A stretch of 62,627 nt of DNA from positions 1 through 62,627 of the forward strand of contig NZ_JAPKNM010000082.1 of the NCBI RefSeq assembly GCF_026460985.1, read 5' to 3'. Position 1 is the first letter of the stretch; every line of letters begins with the position of its first letter. The notes under the pieces are model-generated. The model was not told the DNA's origin. It ran no database searches and saw nothing but the letters and a program-made list of their open reading frames with translations. The position numbers were made by a program, and so were the translations under genes. This document shows, in pieces, positions 1 through 8,615 of the stretch. This DNA is from Sphingomonas sp. Lineage in GTDB: Bacteria; Pseudomonadota; Alphaproteobacteria; Sphingomonadales; Sphingomonadaceae.

Positions 1-699
1 CTCGCGCCAGCGCATGTCGGAATGGAAGGGGCAGCCGACGCAGGCGCTCTTGGGCGGGATCGGATAATCGTGCCGTTCCAGCCAGCGCAGGCAGTCGTGG
101 CGCGCCATGCGCTGCTCGACGAGCGGCCAACGGTTGACCTGCCATGCCTCGAACGACGGCTTCATCCGCATTAGCTCGTCGAGCGAGATGCCGATCCATT
201 GCTCAACGATCGCATGGTCCGGCGAGCGGCGGCGGGTCAGGCCGACCAGCTCGCGCACCTTCCGGCGAATGGGGACGATCTTGTAGTCCTTGGTGCATTG
301 GCGCCGGATCATGCCGACCTCGATGCGGCCGCGTTTCACGGTGCGCGTGAAAGCGGGGATCGAAGCCCAGCGCGCGCCGCTGCCAGCGCGCAACAGGTCG
401 GCGCGAATGTCGCCGGCCGAGACGATATGCACCGGGAAGGGCAGCACTTTCGCGGACATGAGCCAGGTGAGATGCTCGCGCACGGCGCGCGGCTCCCAGC
501 CGGTGTCGGCGAAGATGGCGCAATCGGGCATCGGCCCGATCTCGCCGTGGGCGGCCATCAGCGCCAGCGTGGTCGATTGGACGCCAGCGCCCAGGCTAAG
601 CACGCGCAATCGGATCGCGTCGCGGTCTGGGGTCTGGCCAAGAATGATGAGGCTCGCCGGATCATAGCCGACGCGGGTCGCGGCGGTGGAAAGCGCCAT
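1..699 (-). CDS. PP-loop ATPase, PAPS-reductase-like (5' part only; runs off the window)
   Basis: 233 codons are visible; the gene continues past the left edge. The start is an ATG with GGAG 7 nt upstream. Residues 35-42 read SLGAGVQS, the nucleotide-binding PP-loop typical of the phosphoadenosine phosphosulfate reductase-like/adenine-nucleotide alpha-hydrolase superfamily. FADTGWEP at 63-70 is the usual second strand. Near the visible end, C220 and C223 lie in SACVGCPF, a CxxC that may bind metal or a cluster. Proteins of this type are common in phages and integrative elements, where their substrate is mostly unknown; some relatives (DndC-like) act in DNA phosphorothioation, but nothing here shows that. 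The neighbouring tRNA with apparent att features supports an accessory location. Family confident, function unknown. Confidence 0.85.
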   Translation of the reverse strand, partial: MALSTAATRVGYDPASLIILGQTPDRDAIRLRVLSLGAGVQSTTLALMAAHGEIGPMPDCAIFADTGWEPRAVREHLTWLMSAKVLPFPVHIVSAGDIRADLLRAGSGARWASIPAFTRTVKRGRIEVGMIRRQCTKDYKIVPIRRKVRELVGLTRRRSPDHAIVEQWIGISLDELMRMKPSFEAWQVNRWPLVEQRMARHDCLRWLERHDYPIPPKSACVGCPFHSDMRWRE

Positions 700-1136
700 C
701 GCAAGTCTCCGCGACGGGCCGGCAGGGGTCACTCCCTCTGCCTCGTGAGCCCGTCACGGCCGACCGGGCGGACTCTCACTCTCGGGGCGTTGCGGGGTGT
801 CCCCGCAGAGGGGGTAGCGGGAGACCCAAGGGCTCCCGCTCAGGGGGAGACTTCCCCCAGCTATTTCTTTTCCTGCTCGAACCAGGACAGCAGTGTGTCG
901 CATGACAGATGTTCCGAAACCCAAGGCGAAGACTTCCAGTCGCGACTGCTCGCGACGTGGTATTCGATCGCCCCGCCTTCATTTCGTTGTCTCTGGTGAG
1001 TTTGCACCCGGCATTTTCCGGCCGAAATCCAGGGGACTTGCGGGTATCGCTGCCGAGGTTGGTGAGTTTGGGAATCAGCGACACCGCAGATGGGATCGTC
1101 GCATCCATTACAACTAACTGATTTTATAGAATATTT
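700..1136. other. Non-coding accessory stretch with three hairpins and two GGTGAGTTT motifs
   Basis: No convincing gene is seen in these 437 bases. Three hairpins lie side by side: TGCGGGG/CCCCGCA at 791-807, AGCGGGAG/CTCCCGCT at 816-840 and a GGGGG/CCCCC stem at about 843-858. They sit in the leader of the leftward PP-loop gene. The motif GGTGAGTTT occurs at 995-1003 and 1061-1069, 66 bp apart. Short open frames here lack ribosome binding sites and family resemblance. Leader RNA or recombination-site function is inference. Confidence 0.5.
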
Positions 1137-1213
1137 TGGCGCACCCGACAGGATTCGAACCTGTGGCCTCCGCCTTCGGAGGGCGGCGCTCTATCCAGCT
1201 GAGCTACGGGTGC
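1137..1213 (-). tRNA. tRNA-Arg (anticodon CCG)
   Basis: Read on the minus strand, this 77-nt stretch folds as a complete tRNA. It has a 7-bp acceptor stem (GCACCCG/CGGGTGC), a D arm GCTC...GAGC, an anticodon stem CCGCC/GGCGG with loop CTCCGAA giving anticodon CCG, and a T arm ACAGG-TTCGAAT-CCTGT. The discriminator is G and CCA is encoded. It decodes CGG. It lies between two pairs of GGTGAGTTT motifs and 167 bp from a truncated near-copy, so it may be carried by, or restored by, an integrative element. Confidence 0.95.
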
Positions 1214-1380
1214 GGATGGCTTGAAGCCGTATTTGTTGTGACGAAGAAGGTCAATCCGCGATCAAAAATGGCTGTCCGATCACGGTGAGTTTCTGGTGAG
1301 TTTTTTTCTTCGTCCTTTCGCCGGCCTTCCTAAGTAGCCGAAAATATTGTATGATTCCTTTACTCTCGCGTTGGACGTGA
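1214..1380. other. Spacer between intact and truncated tRNA-Arg, with two GGTGAGTTT motifs
   Basis: The stretch contains no gene. It carries two direct copies of GGTGAGTTT at 1284-1292 and 1295-1303, spaced exactly 11 bp (one helical turn). Together with the two copies on the far side of the intact tRNA they look like arm-type sites of a tyrosine-recombinase attachment region. It is AT-richer than its surroundings. The role is inference. Confidence 0.4.
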
Positions 1381-1422
<42 letters not shown>

Positions 1423-1473
1423 CTGGAAGCCGCGCCTAGCAAAGCCGGACGAAGCGCGCCAGCCGTTTCCGCG

Positions 1474-2145
1474 TCAGGACGCAGCGGCGCGTTTCGCCGG
1501 CTTGCGTGCGGGCGGCGGAGTCTTGGGCTTGAACGCGCAGAGATCGGCGACGGTGCAGCACCAGCATTCCGGGGTCCGCGCCTTGCACGTGTAGCGGCCG
1601 TGCAGGATCAGCCAGTGATGCGCGTGGATGCGGAAGGGCTGGGGCACGCTTTTGTCGAGCTTCAGCTCCACGTCGAGCGGGGTCTTGCCGCGCGCCAGCC
1701 CGGTACGGTTGCAGACGCGGAAGATGTGCGTGTCGACCGCGAAGGTCTCGCGCCCGAAGGCGGTGTTGAGCACGACATTGGCGGTCTTGCGCCCGACCCC
1801 CGGCAGCTTCTCCAGCGCCTCGCGGTCGGCCGGGACCTCGCCTTCATGTTCCTCGATCAGCGCGCGGCTGAGCGCCAGGACGTTCTTCGCCTTGGTGTTG
1901 TAGAAGTTGATCGTGCGCAGCCGCTCCCGGAGCGTCTCCTCGCCGAGCGCGAGCATCTTCTCGGGCGTATCGGCCTCGGCGAACAGGGTGCGCGTCGCCT
2001 TGTTGACTCCGGAATCGGTCATCTGCGCGGAAAGCACGACCGCGACGAGCAAGGTATAGGCGTTGGAATATTCGAGCTCGGTCTCGGGATGCGGATTGTC
2101 GGCCGCGAGCCGTTCGAAGAACGCGACGATGTCCGGCTTCTTCAA
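1474..2145 (-). CDS. nth: Endonuclease III (DNA glycosylase/AP lyase)
   Basis: This protein removes oxidised pyrimidines and cleaves abasic sites in base-excision repair. The helix-hairpin-helix LPGVGRKTA ends with catalytic K120, the general-base D138 is in VDTH, and the [4Fe-4S] ligands C187, C194, C197 and C203 follow the C-X6-C-X2-C-X5-C rule. I chose a TTG start, giving 223 residues beginning MKKPDIVAF. It overlaps the dapB stop (TTGA), has AGGTG upstream, and the N-terminus then matches the family. An in-frame ATG at 2199 would add 18 residues that overlap dapB. The C-terminus is a Lys/Pro/Ala tail. It is probably translationally coupled to dapB. Confidence 0.95.
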   Translation of the reverse strand: MKKPDIVAFFERLAADNPHPETELEYSNAYTLLVAVVLSAQMTDSGVNKATRTLFAEADTPEKMLALGEETLRERLRTINFYNTKAKNVLALSRALIEEHEGEVPADREALEKLPGVGRKTANVVLNTAFGRETFAVDTHIFRVCNRTGLARGKTPLDVELKLDKSVPQPFRIHAHHWLILHGRYTCKARTPECWCCTVADLCAFKPKTPPPARKPAKRAAAS

Positions 2146-2870
2146 ATCCCGAGCACCTGGTCCATCGTATAGCGGCCCGGCGGCTGCTCCCGGAGCCACA
2201 AAGCCGCCTGGACCGCGCCGCGCGCGAAGATCGCGCGATCGTCGGCGCGGTGAGTGAGCTCGAGGCGCTCGCCGGCGGTCGCGAAGACCACGCTGTGATC
2301 GCCGACCACCGATCCGCCGCGCAGCGACGCCATGCCGATCGTGCCCTCGGCGCGCGGGCCGGTGAGCCCGGCGCGATCGGTGACCCCCGCTTCGGTGAGC
2401 GTCGTGCCGATGCCCTGCGCGGCCGCCTTGCCCAGCATCAAGGCGGTGCCCGAGGGCGCATCGGCCTTGTTGCGGTGGTGCGTCTCGACGATCTCGATGT
2501 CCCAGTCGGGCCCGAGCCGCGCCGCGGCCTCGCGCACCAGCCAGGCGAGCAGGCCTACACCCAGGGAAGTGTTGCCGGTCTGGAGTACCGGGATCTCGTC
2601 GGCGGTGGCGTCGATCAGCGCGTGGTGGCGTTCGCTGAGGCCCGTGGTGCCGATGACGATCGGCGTCCGGGCGGCGCGCGCGGCGGCAAGATGCGCCTCG
2701 AGCGCGGCGGGGGCCGAGAAGTCGACCAGCACGTCGGCCTTGCGCGCGAGATCGGCGGGATTGTCGCCGACGTCGCTGCCGCCCGCGATCGTCGCTCCCA
2801 GGCCGGGGGCGATCGCGGCGATCGCCTGCCCCATCCGGCCCATGCTCCCGAAGATTCCGATGCTCGTCAT
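2142..2870 (-). CDS. dapB: 4-hydroxy-tetrahydrodipicolinate reductase
   Basis: NAD(P)H-dependent reductase of the diaminopimelate/lysine pathway, which feeds peptidoglycan. The 242-residue protein has the dinucleotide-binding motif GSMGRMG at 8-14, GTTG at 74-77, and the signature THHRNKADAPSGTA at about 130-143 with the catalytic His pair and Lys135. The ATG at 2870 is used because MTSIGIFG is the usual N-terminus; a longer frame begins upstream but is not family-like. Length is on the short side of normal. It is followed by nth with a stop/start overlap. Confidence 0.96.
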   Translation of the reverse strand: MTSIGIFGSMGRMGQAIAAIAPGLGATIAGGSDVGDNPADLARKADVLVDFSAPAALEAHLAAARAARTPIVIGTTGLSERHHALIDATADEIPVLQTGNTSLGVGLLAWLVREAAARLGPDWDIEIVETHHRNKADAPSGTALMLGKAAAQGIGTTLTEAGVTDRAGLTGPRAEGTIGMASLRGGSVVGDHSVVFATAGERLELTHRADDRAIFARGAVQAALWLREQPPGRYTMDQVLGI

Positions 2871-2911
2871 GACCGCTGCTGTGGCACAGGAGGCGGGCCG
2901 CACGACAGCTA

Positions 2912-3247
2912 TTATTTCTTGTCCTTGCGCCCCAGCGGGATCCTGAACCGGACCATCGCCGCCGGTCCGCCGCCGCCGCCCGGGAGGGCGCGCTGCTCGC
3001 CTTCGACCGAGAGCACGCCCGGGCCCAATTGGCGCGTCGCGCGCACCGGTGCCCCCTGATAGCGCGGCTCGGTCTTCTTGAGGCGGAACTGGCTTTGATC
3101 GTCCTTCCGGCAGATGACGATCTCGTCGCCCGACGAATCGCAGCGGGGCTCGGCGACGATCGTCCGCGTGCCGTCGTCCTCGCCGCCCGGGACCAGGGGG
3201 AGATCCTGCGCCGCGGCGTAGGCGAGCGGCAATGCGAGCAACATCAT
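2912..3247 (-). CDS. Small secreted protein of unknown function
   Basis: 111 residues starting MMLLALPLAYAAA, a short signal peptide with likely cleavage after AYAAA. The mature part is hydrophilic, with two cysteines (CDSSGDEIVIC), a glycine run near the end and a basic C-terminus (GRKDKK). I recognise no domain. The two cysteines suggest a periplasmic disulfide. It lies head-to-head with the truncated haemoglobin and just upstream of dapB on the same strand, with 41 bp between. Similar small proteins are common hypothetical genes in sphingomonads; no function is claimed. Confidence 0.75.
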   Translation of the reverse strand: MMLLALPLAYAAAQDLPLVPGGEDDGTRTIVAEPRCDSSGDEIVICRKDDQSQFRLKKTEPRYQGAPVRATRQLGPGVLSVEGEQRALPGGGGGPAAMVRFRIPLGRKDKK

Positions 3248-3330
3248 GGGCAGGTCTCCCGCGGCGGGGCGCAGCTAACCGCGCATTTGCGGCAGAGGCA
3301 TGGCGGACCTATGCCCTTGAATTCGAGCGG

Positions 3331-3732
3331 ATGCCGGACGATTTCGCGCGCATGTCCGAACTCACCGAAGCCGATCTGAAACGCCTGGTCGACGCATTCT
3401 ATGCGCGCGTCCGCCAGGACGACATGCTGGGGCCGATCTTCAACGGCGCGATCCATGACTGGCCGGAGCATCTCGAGCGGCTTCAGGCCTTCTGGTCCTC
3501 GGTCATGCTGACCAGCGGCCGCTACAAGGGCCAGCCCATCCCCGCCCATGTGCGCCACGAAGCGGCGATCACCCCCGCGGCGTTCGCGCGCTGGCTGGCG
3601 CTCTGGCGCGAGACCACCGACGCGCTCCTCCGTCCCGAGCATGCCGCGGCGATGCAGGACAAGGCGTCGCGGATCGCCGAGAGCCTGTCGCTCGGCATCG
3701 ATTTCTACCGGAACCGGGCGCGGACGGCTTAA
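3331..3732 (+). CDS. Group III truncated haemoglobin
   Basis: A 133-residue globin of the short 2-over-2 fold; relatives bind O2/NO and are linked to redox or NO handling. Proximal His73 lies in PIPAHVRH, followed by the group III signature ITPAAFARWLALWRETTD at 80-97. The B-helix Tyr24 and FWSSVML at 54-60 also fit. Start choice: ATG 3331 has a weak GAGCGG site; ATG 3352 (MSELTEAD) is a good alternative; a longer frame from 3232 would overlap the divergent gene and is unlike the family. A GC hairpin follows the stop. Confidence 0.92.
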   Translation: MPDDFARMSELTEADLKRLVDAFYARVRQDDMLGPIFNGAIHDWPEHLERLQAFWSSVMLTSGRYKGQPIPAHVRHEAAITPAAFARWLALWRETTDALLRPEHAAAMQDKASRIAESLSLGIDFYRNRARTA

Positions 3733-4027
3733 GGCGAATCGGGCCGGTCGGCCCGCGCACAGGCCCTTTGCGCTTCGCCAGAGCGGTCGGCTTTTCCCGG
3801 CGCCAAAGATCGACTTTCTTTGCGGCGCCTGTCGTCGCGGGTGTTGCGGAGATAGTCTTGGCGTGTGAAAGTGTAGTCAGAATCGACGGTTAGGATTTCG
3901 GGGCGAACCTAGACTGACCATCATCTCCATCCTTCCTGTCGCTCAATACCGGGCAAAACCCGGGGTCGCAGCACATTAGCGTCGTCGCCGCCGGGCGATG
4001 CGCTTCCTTCTTTCAGGGGATCAAGCG
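3733..4027. other. Intergenic region before the serralysin gene
   Basis: These 295 bases contain no gene. A hairpin CGGGCC/GGCCCG at 3740-3755 lies directly after the globin stop and may end transcription, though it lacks a T-run. The rest is presumably the promoter region of the protease; it includes AT-richer DNA around 3870-3930, but I cannot assign -35/-10 boxes with confidence. Confidence 0.4.
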
Positions 4028-6928
4028 ATGGCCATTAATTTGATCAGCGAGACCGAGCGCGAGATTAGCGATGCCGTGCTGGCGTTGACCGCCGAAGGCG
4101 CCCTCGAGGACGAACCGGACTTCCAGCCGATCACGCCGGGCACGCCGAAGAGCGGCCAGATCAGCCCGAGCGACGATTACGACTATTACACGCTGAACGT
4201 AGTGGCGGGTCAGACCTACGTCATCTCGCTGAACGGCACCGGGCCGGGCGCGATGCCCGATCCGCAGATCTTCCTCTACAATAGTGGCGGATCGGCGATC
4301 GCGGCGGACGACGAGGGCGGCACCGGCTCGAATGCGCTGCTGACCTACACCGCGACCTATACCGGCGTGGTCTATGTCGAGGCGGGCGCCTGGTCCGATG
4401 CGGCCAATCCCGGCATCCCGGGCGACTACACCCTCGCGGTCGCTGAGCGCGGCGCCGACGTCTCCAATACGGTCGCGGGCGCGCAGGCCGTCGCGGTGGG
4501 GTCCTCCACGCTCGGCTTCATGGATGCGACGAGCGCCACCGACTTCAGCGACGTCGACTATTACAAGGTCGATCTGGTCGCCGGCCAATATTACGAGTTC
4601 CAGGCCTCGGGTGGCTGGGACTATTATGTCGGCCCCGAGGGCGACCTGCGGCTCCACGTGATGGCGCCCGACGGCACGACGATCGCCGGCTTCAGCGGCG
4701 ACATCTCGAGCAGCGACCAGAATGCCGCCGTCTCGTTCGTGCCGGCGGAGAGCGGCACCTATTATCTGCGCGTCAGCCACGACGTCGCCTCGGCGCGCGC
4801 CGCCGGCGCCGCGTCGAACGCCGGATACGAGCTCAGCGTCAAGACCTTCGACTTGAGCGGGATGAACCCGCTCGACGCGATCAACTGGGGCGGCAACGAC
4901 AATGTCGTGCCCGGCGCCGCGGACGGCGAGATCAAGGTCTATTTCGCCCAGGCCGGCGAGACCTTCGACGGCGAGACGTCGATCGGCTGGAACGCGTACG
5001 AGCAGCAGCAGGCGATGCTGGCCCTGCAGCAATATGAGAAGGTGCTGCCCGTCCACTACACCGTGACGACCAACGCCGCCGAAGCCGATTTCAAGCTGGT
5101 GGTGAAGAATACCACCGCGGGCGATACGGCGGGCGTGCTCGGCTATTTCAACCCGCCGGGCGAGACCAATGCCGGCGTCGGCGTCTTCTGGCGCGACGGC
5201 TTCGGCTGGGACGAGGACGGTCCGGACGCCGATACCGCCAATCGCGAGAATGGCGGGCTCGAGCAGGGCGGCTACGCCTTCTACACCCTGGTCCACGAGT
5301 TCGGCCACGCCATGGGCCTCGCCCATCCGCACGATACCGGCGGCGGATCGACGATCCTGCCGGGCGTGTTCGGCGCGTTCGATTCCTATGGCGCGTTCGA
5401 CCTGAACCAGGGCGTCTACACCGTGATGTCGTACAATCCGGGCTGGCCGCTCGATCCGGCCAACGACCCCTATGGCGTGCCCTGGTACATCGACGCGGGT
5501 ACGCCCTATCTGGAGATCGACGAGGCCTATAACGGCTCGCTCTCGGCGCTCGACATCGCGCTGCTGCAGATCAAGTACGGCGCGAACGCCACGGCTGCGG
5601 CCGGTGACAATGTCTATGTCCTCCCGGCGGTCAATGCCGGCGATGGCTATTTCCAGACGATCTGGGACACCGGCGGCACCGACACCATCCAGCACAACGG
5701 CACCCAATCGGCGCGGATCGACCTGACCGCGGCGACGATCGACTTCTCGGCCACGGGCGCCGGCGTGATCTCGCATGCCGAGGGCGTCTATGGCGGTTAC
5801 ACCATCGCCCGGGGGACGGTGCTCGAGAACGCCACCGGCGGCAGCGCCGCCGACGTGCTGATCGGCAATGCCGCTGCCAACACGCTCACCGGCAATGACG
5901 GCGACGACATATTGCTCGGCCGCGACGGCGACGACATTCTGCGCGGCGGCGCGGGGCTGGACACGCTGGACGGCGGCACCGGCAACGATCGCTTCGAAGG
6001 CGGCTCGGACGGTTCGGCCGACGTGCTGAAGGGCGGCGCCGGCGACGACAGCTATGTCGTCGACGAGGCCGGCGAGGCGATCGCGGAGCTGGCCGGCGAA
6101 GGCGGCAGCGACCGGGTGATCGCCTCGATCGACTATGTGCTGGGCGACAATCTCGAAATCCTCGAGCTCGTCGGCGGCGCGAAGAACGGGACGGGCAACG
6201 CGCTCGACAATCTGATCATCGCCAATGACGAGCGGAACCTGCTCGACGGCGGCGCGGGGATCGACACGGTGAGCTATGAGGCATCCGATGCCAGCGCGCT
6301 CGTCCGTCTCGACAATGTCCGCGGCGGGTCGGGCTCGTTCTGGCAGAATCTCGGCGGCGCGATCGAGGACTATCTCGCCGACGGCATCGGCGGCTTCGCG
6401 ACCGGCGACCGGCTGCTCAACTTCGAGAACGTCACCGGCTCGGCGCATGGCGACACGCTGTTCGGCAACAATATCGCCAATGTGCTGAACGGCGGCGGCG
6501 GCAGCGACTTCCTTTATGGGGATAACGGCAACGACACGCTGAACGGCGACGACGGGAGCGACACGCTGAATGGCGGCGACGGTGCGGACCGGCTCAACGG
6601 CGGGGCCGGCAACGACACCTTGCTGGGGGGATCGGGCAGGGACGTCTTCGCCTTCACCGATCTCGGCGGCAGGGACAGCGTCGGCGACTTCCGCCGCGGC
6701 CAGGACAAGCTCGACCTCAGCGGAATCGATGCGATCGCCGGCACCGCTGCGGATGACGCGTTCAAGTGGATCGGCTCGAAGGGGTTCGGCGGCACCGCCG
6801 GCGAATTGCGGAGCTACCGCGAGCATGGCGACTATTTCGTCGCCGGGGACGTCGATGGCGACAGGGTCGCCGACTTCGTCGTCTCGCTGGGCAATGTCCA
6901 GCTCTCCCAGGGCGATATCCTGTTCTAG
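4028..6928 (+). CDS. Serralysin-type M10 metalloprotease with RTX repeats
   Basis: Predicted extracellular zinc protease, 966 residues from the ATG preceded by AGGGGA. There is no N-terminal signal peptide, as expected for type I secretion. Two beta-sandwich segments of the bacterial pre-peptidase (PPC) type lie at about 35-285 (DYDYYTLNVVAGQTY; DVDYYKVDLVAGQYY). The catalytic motif is HEFGHAMGLAHP, with H423, E424, H427 and H433, and the Met-turn is YTVMSYN (M467). Calcium-binding GGxGxDxLxG nonapeptides lie at about 604-660 and 821-872. The end matches the M10 C-terminal domain (RDVFAF...GQDKLDLSGIDAI). No HlyB/D-like exporter genes are adjacent. Having PPC modules before the catalytic domain makes it longer than classic ~480-residue serralysins. 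Confidence 0.93.
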   Translation: MAINLISETEREISDAVLALTAEGALEDEPDFQPITPGTPKSGQISPSDDYDYYTLNVVAGQTYVISLNGTGPGAMPDPQIFLYNSGGSAIAADDEGGTGSNALLTYTATYTGVVYVEAGAWSDAANPGIPGDYTLAVAERGADVSNTVAGAQAVAVGSSTLGFMDATSATDFSDVDYYKVDLVAGQYYEFQASGGWDYYVGPEGDLRLHVMAPDGTTIAGFSGDISSSDQNAAVSFVPAESGTYYLRVSHDVASARAAGAASNAGYELSVKTFDLSGMNPLDAINWGGNDNVVPGAADGEIKVYFAQAGETFDGETSIGWNAYEQQQAMLALQQYEKVLPVHYTVTTNAAEADFKLVVKNTTAGDTAGVLGYFNPPGETNAGVGVFWRDGFGWDEDGPDADTANRENGGLEQGGYAFYTLVHEFGHAMGLAHPHDTGGGSTILPGVFGAFDSYGAFDLNQGVYTVMSYNPGWPLDPANDPYGVPWYIDAGTPYLEIDEAYNGSLSALDIALLQIKYGANATAAAGDNVYVLPAVNAGDGYFQTIWDTGGTDTIQHNGTQSARIDLTAATIDFSATGAGVISHAEGVYGGYTIARGTVLENATGGSAADVLIGNAAANTLTGNDGDDILLGRDGDDILRGGAGLDTLDGGTGNDRFEGGSDGSADVLKGGAGDDSYVVDEAGEAIAELAGEGGSDRVIASIDYVLGDNLEILELVGGAKNGTGNALDNLIIANDERNLLDGGAGIDTVSYEASDASALVRLDNVRGGSGSFWQNLGGAIEDYLADGIGGFATGDRLLNFENVTGSAHGDTLFGNNIANVLNGGGGSDFLYGDNGNDTLNGDDGSDTLNGGDGADRLNGGAGNDTLLGGSGRDVFAFTDLGGRDSVGDFRRGQDKLDLSGIDAIAGTAADDAFKWIGSKGFGGTAGELRSYREHGDYFVAGDVDGDRVADFVVSLGNVQLSQGDILF

Positions 6929-6961
6929 GTTGGATCGACATTCAGGCGAGCGAAGGCTTTC

Positions 6962-7097
6962 AATCCTCCCCCGCCAGGGGGAGGTGGCACGCGCAGCGTG
7001 ACGGAGGGGGCGGAACCACTGTGTTTCGTTGGAGGGTGCGCCGTTTACCTCCCCCTCCGACGCCTTCGGCGCCACCTCCCCCTGGCGGGGGAGGATT
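6962..7097. repeat. GC-rich palindromic repeat, type A (copy 1)
   Basis: The left end is AATCCTCCCCC-GCCA-GGGGGAGGTGGC and the right end is its near mirror GCCACCTCCCCC-TGGC-GGGGGAGGATT. The middle of about 85 bp is variable. Each end folds into its own hairpin and the two ends also pair with each other. The same design recurs at 10757, 20708 and 62513. It lies between the protease and a small gene. Confidence 0.85.
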
Positions 7098-7185
7098 TGA
7101 GGATCGAGTCCGGCTAGGTTCAGCATGTCTCGGGCAATATCGCCGCGATTTGCACGTTGCCCGCGCAGAACAAGGGTAATCGATC

Positions 7186-7554
7186 GTGTTTGAGGCCTTC
7201 TTCACCGCCCTGATCCTGTCGTCGTTTCCGGCCCCGTCGGCGGAGGGGCAGGCCGCCGGGTTCCGGCGGGGAACGCCGCAGGTCGCGACCGAGTCGGCCA
7301 AGCCTGTCGGCCGGCAAGGCCGGGTGAGCCGGGAAAGCCTGGCGATCGCGGCCTGCCGGGCCCGCGCGGCGCGCCATGGCGAGGCGACGTACAAGGAATT
7401 GCGCCTCGCCGGGCACCGGATGTTCCTGATCACCGGAACCATCGCGCCGAACCGGGACGAGCAGCGCCGGCGGGGCCGCGGCCCGTGGAGCTTCCGCTGC
7501 AAGGTCCGCGGCGAGGGCGAGATACTGGACTTCCGGGCGGGACCGGCGCGATAG
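7186..7554 (+). CDS. Small secreted protein of unknown function
   Basis: 122 residues from a GTG with AGGG upstream. A hydrophobic N-terminus (FFTALILSSFPAPSAEG) looks like a signal peptide. The C-terminal half has two cysteines about 45 residues apart (AACRARAA and SFRCKV) around a predicted beta-rich segment (MFLITGTIA; WSFRCKVRGEG). It is very Arg/Ala-rich. I do not recognise the family. Codon bias at third positions supports this frame over the overlapping ones. Confidence 0.6.
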   Translation: MFEAFFTALILSSFPAPSAEGQAAGFRRGTPQVATESAKPVGRQGRVSRESLAIAACRARAARHGEATYKELRLAGHRMFLITGTIAPNRDEQRRRGRGPWSFRCKVRGEGEILDFRAGPAR

Positions 7555-7724
7555 CCCGGCCATCCCGCGGCCGGAGCGCGCCTCCGCTTCCAGATGCTCT
7601 TTCGACATCGGCCAAATATGGCTAAGACCCGGTCTGGCTCGTCGCGCTTCCGCGCGGCTGTGCCGGAATTCTTTCTCGTCCGGGCACGATCGTCGCCCGG
7701 CCGCCGCAGGTCACCAGGGAGCCG

Positions 7725-8525
7725 ATGGCCACCGCCCAGCCCAAGCCCAAGCCGGATGCCACGCCCAAGCCCAAGCGCGTGCGGCGGCGCCCGCCGCGGC
7801 CGCGTTCGCTGCGGCTGCACGGCACGGTGGCGCGCGAGCTCGGCATCCGCATCGTCTCGGGCGTACTCAAGCCGGGCGAGATCCTCGAGGGCGAGATCGC
7901 CGCGAGCGTGCAGTTCAACGTCTCGCGCACTGCCTATCGCGAGGCGATCCGCATCCTCGCGGCCAAGGGACTGGTCAATTCGCGGCCGAAGATCGGCACG
8001 CAGGTCTCGCCGCGCAAGGAATGGCACCTGCTCGATCCCGACGTGCTCGGCTGGATCTTCGTCGGCGAGCCTGACACCGACCTGATCGTCAATCTGTTCG
8101 AGCTGCGCCGCATCGTCGAGCCCGATGCCGCGCGGCTGGCGGCGACCCGCCGCACGCCCGAGCAGCTCGCGCGGATGAAGGCGGGGCTCGACGGCGTCGC
8201 GCGGCACGGCTTCGCCACCGAGATCGGCCGGCGCTGCGACGAGGAATTCCATTCGGCGCTGCTCGAGGCTTCGGCGAACGACTTCGTCGTCTCGCTGACC
8301 AGCGGCGTCGCCGCGGCGATCGCGATCACCACCGCGTTCAAGCAGCACCGCCTGCCCGCGCCGCACGACGCGCTGCCGGTCCACCTCGCGGTGTACGAGG
8401 CGATCGAGGCGCAGGACGCGCAGGGCGCGCACGACGCGATGGCGCGGCTGGTCGATCGCGGCCTGGCCGACACGATGGAAGCGCGCGAGGGCGGCGGCGG
8501 CGGGCCGATCGCGGCGTGCTGCTGA
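7725..8525 (+). CDS. GntR-family (FadR-type, FCD domain) transcriptional regulator
   Basis: DNA-binding regulator of 266 residues. A basic Lys/Pro/Arg tail (1-30) precedes the winged helix-turn-helix at about 35-95 (GVLKPGEILEGEIAASVQF, SRTAYREAIRILAAKGLV). An all-helical FCD ligand-binding domain follows at about 120-250, with a metal-type pattern (RRCDEEFHSALLEAS and later HLAVYEAI). FadR-type regulators with FCD domains usually respond to sugar acids or organic acids. The next gene downstream is a semialdehyde-type dehydrogenase, so control of that gene is a reasonable inference. The ATG has GGGAGCC upstream. It ends with an unusual GGGGG/CC tail. Confidence 0.92.
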   Translation: MATAQPKPKPDATPKPKRVRRRPPRPRSLRLHGTVARELGIRIVSGVLKPGEILEGEIAASVQFNVSRTAYREAIRILAAKGLVNSRPKIGTQVSPRKEWHLLDPDVLGWIFVGEPDTDLIVNLFELRRIVEPDAARLAATRRTPEQLARMKAGLDGVARHGFATEIGRRCDEEFHSALLEASANDFVVSLTSGVAAAIAITTAFKQHRLPAPHDALPVHLAVYEAIEAQDAQGAHDAMARLVDRGLADTMEAREGGGGGPIAACC

Positions 8526-8615
8526 CATGCGGGATTGAACCGCGGCCCGGGCGTGCCTAAGTCGCGCCCGACAATCTGTTACCGCTAACTTCATTTTGGG
8601 ATCGGGAGAGTTCGC

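Noticed and set aside
893..1121. Two short overlapping open frames near the tRNA
   Set aside because: No ribosome binding site, no family resemblance, and they contain the GGTGAGTTT motifs, which are better read as DNA sites.
5839..6660. Tandem DNA repeats suggesting a satellite or CRISPR array
   Set aside because: The periodicity is the coding of RTX nonapeptides; there are no identical repeats with unique spacers.
4013..7126. A stop-free frame of over 1000 codons antisense to the serralysin gene
   Set aside because: It mirrors the codon bias of the real gene in GC-rich DNA, has no family motifs, no ribosome binding site, and the plus-strand protein has a complete catalytic site and RTX repeats.
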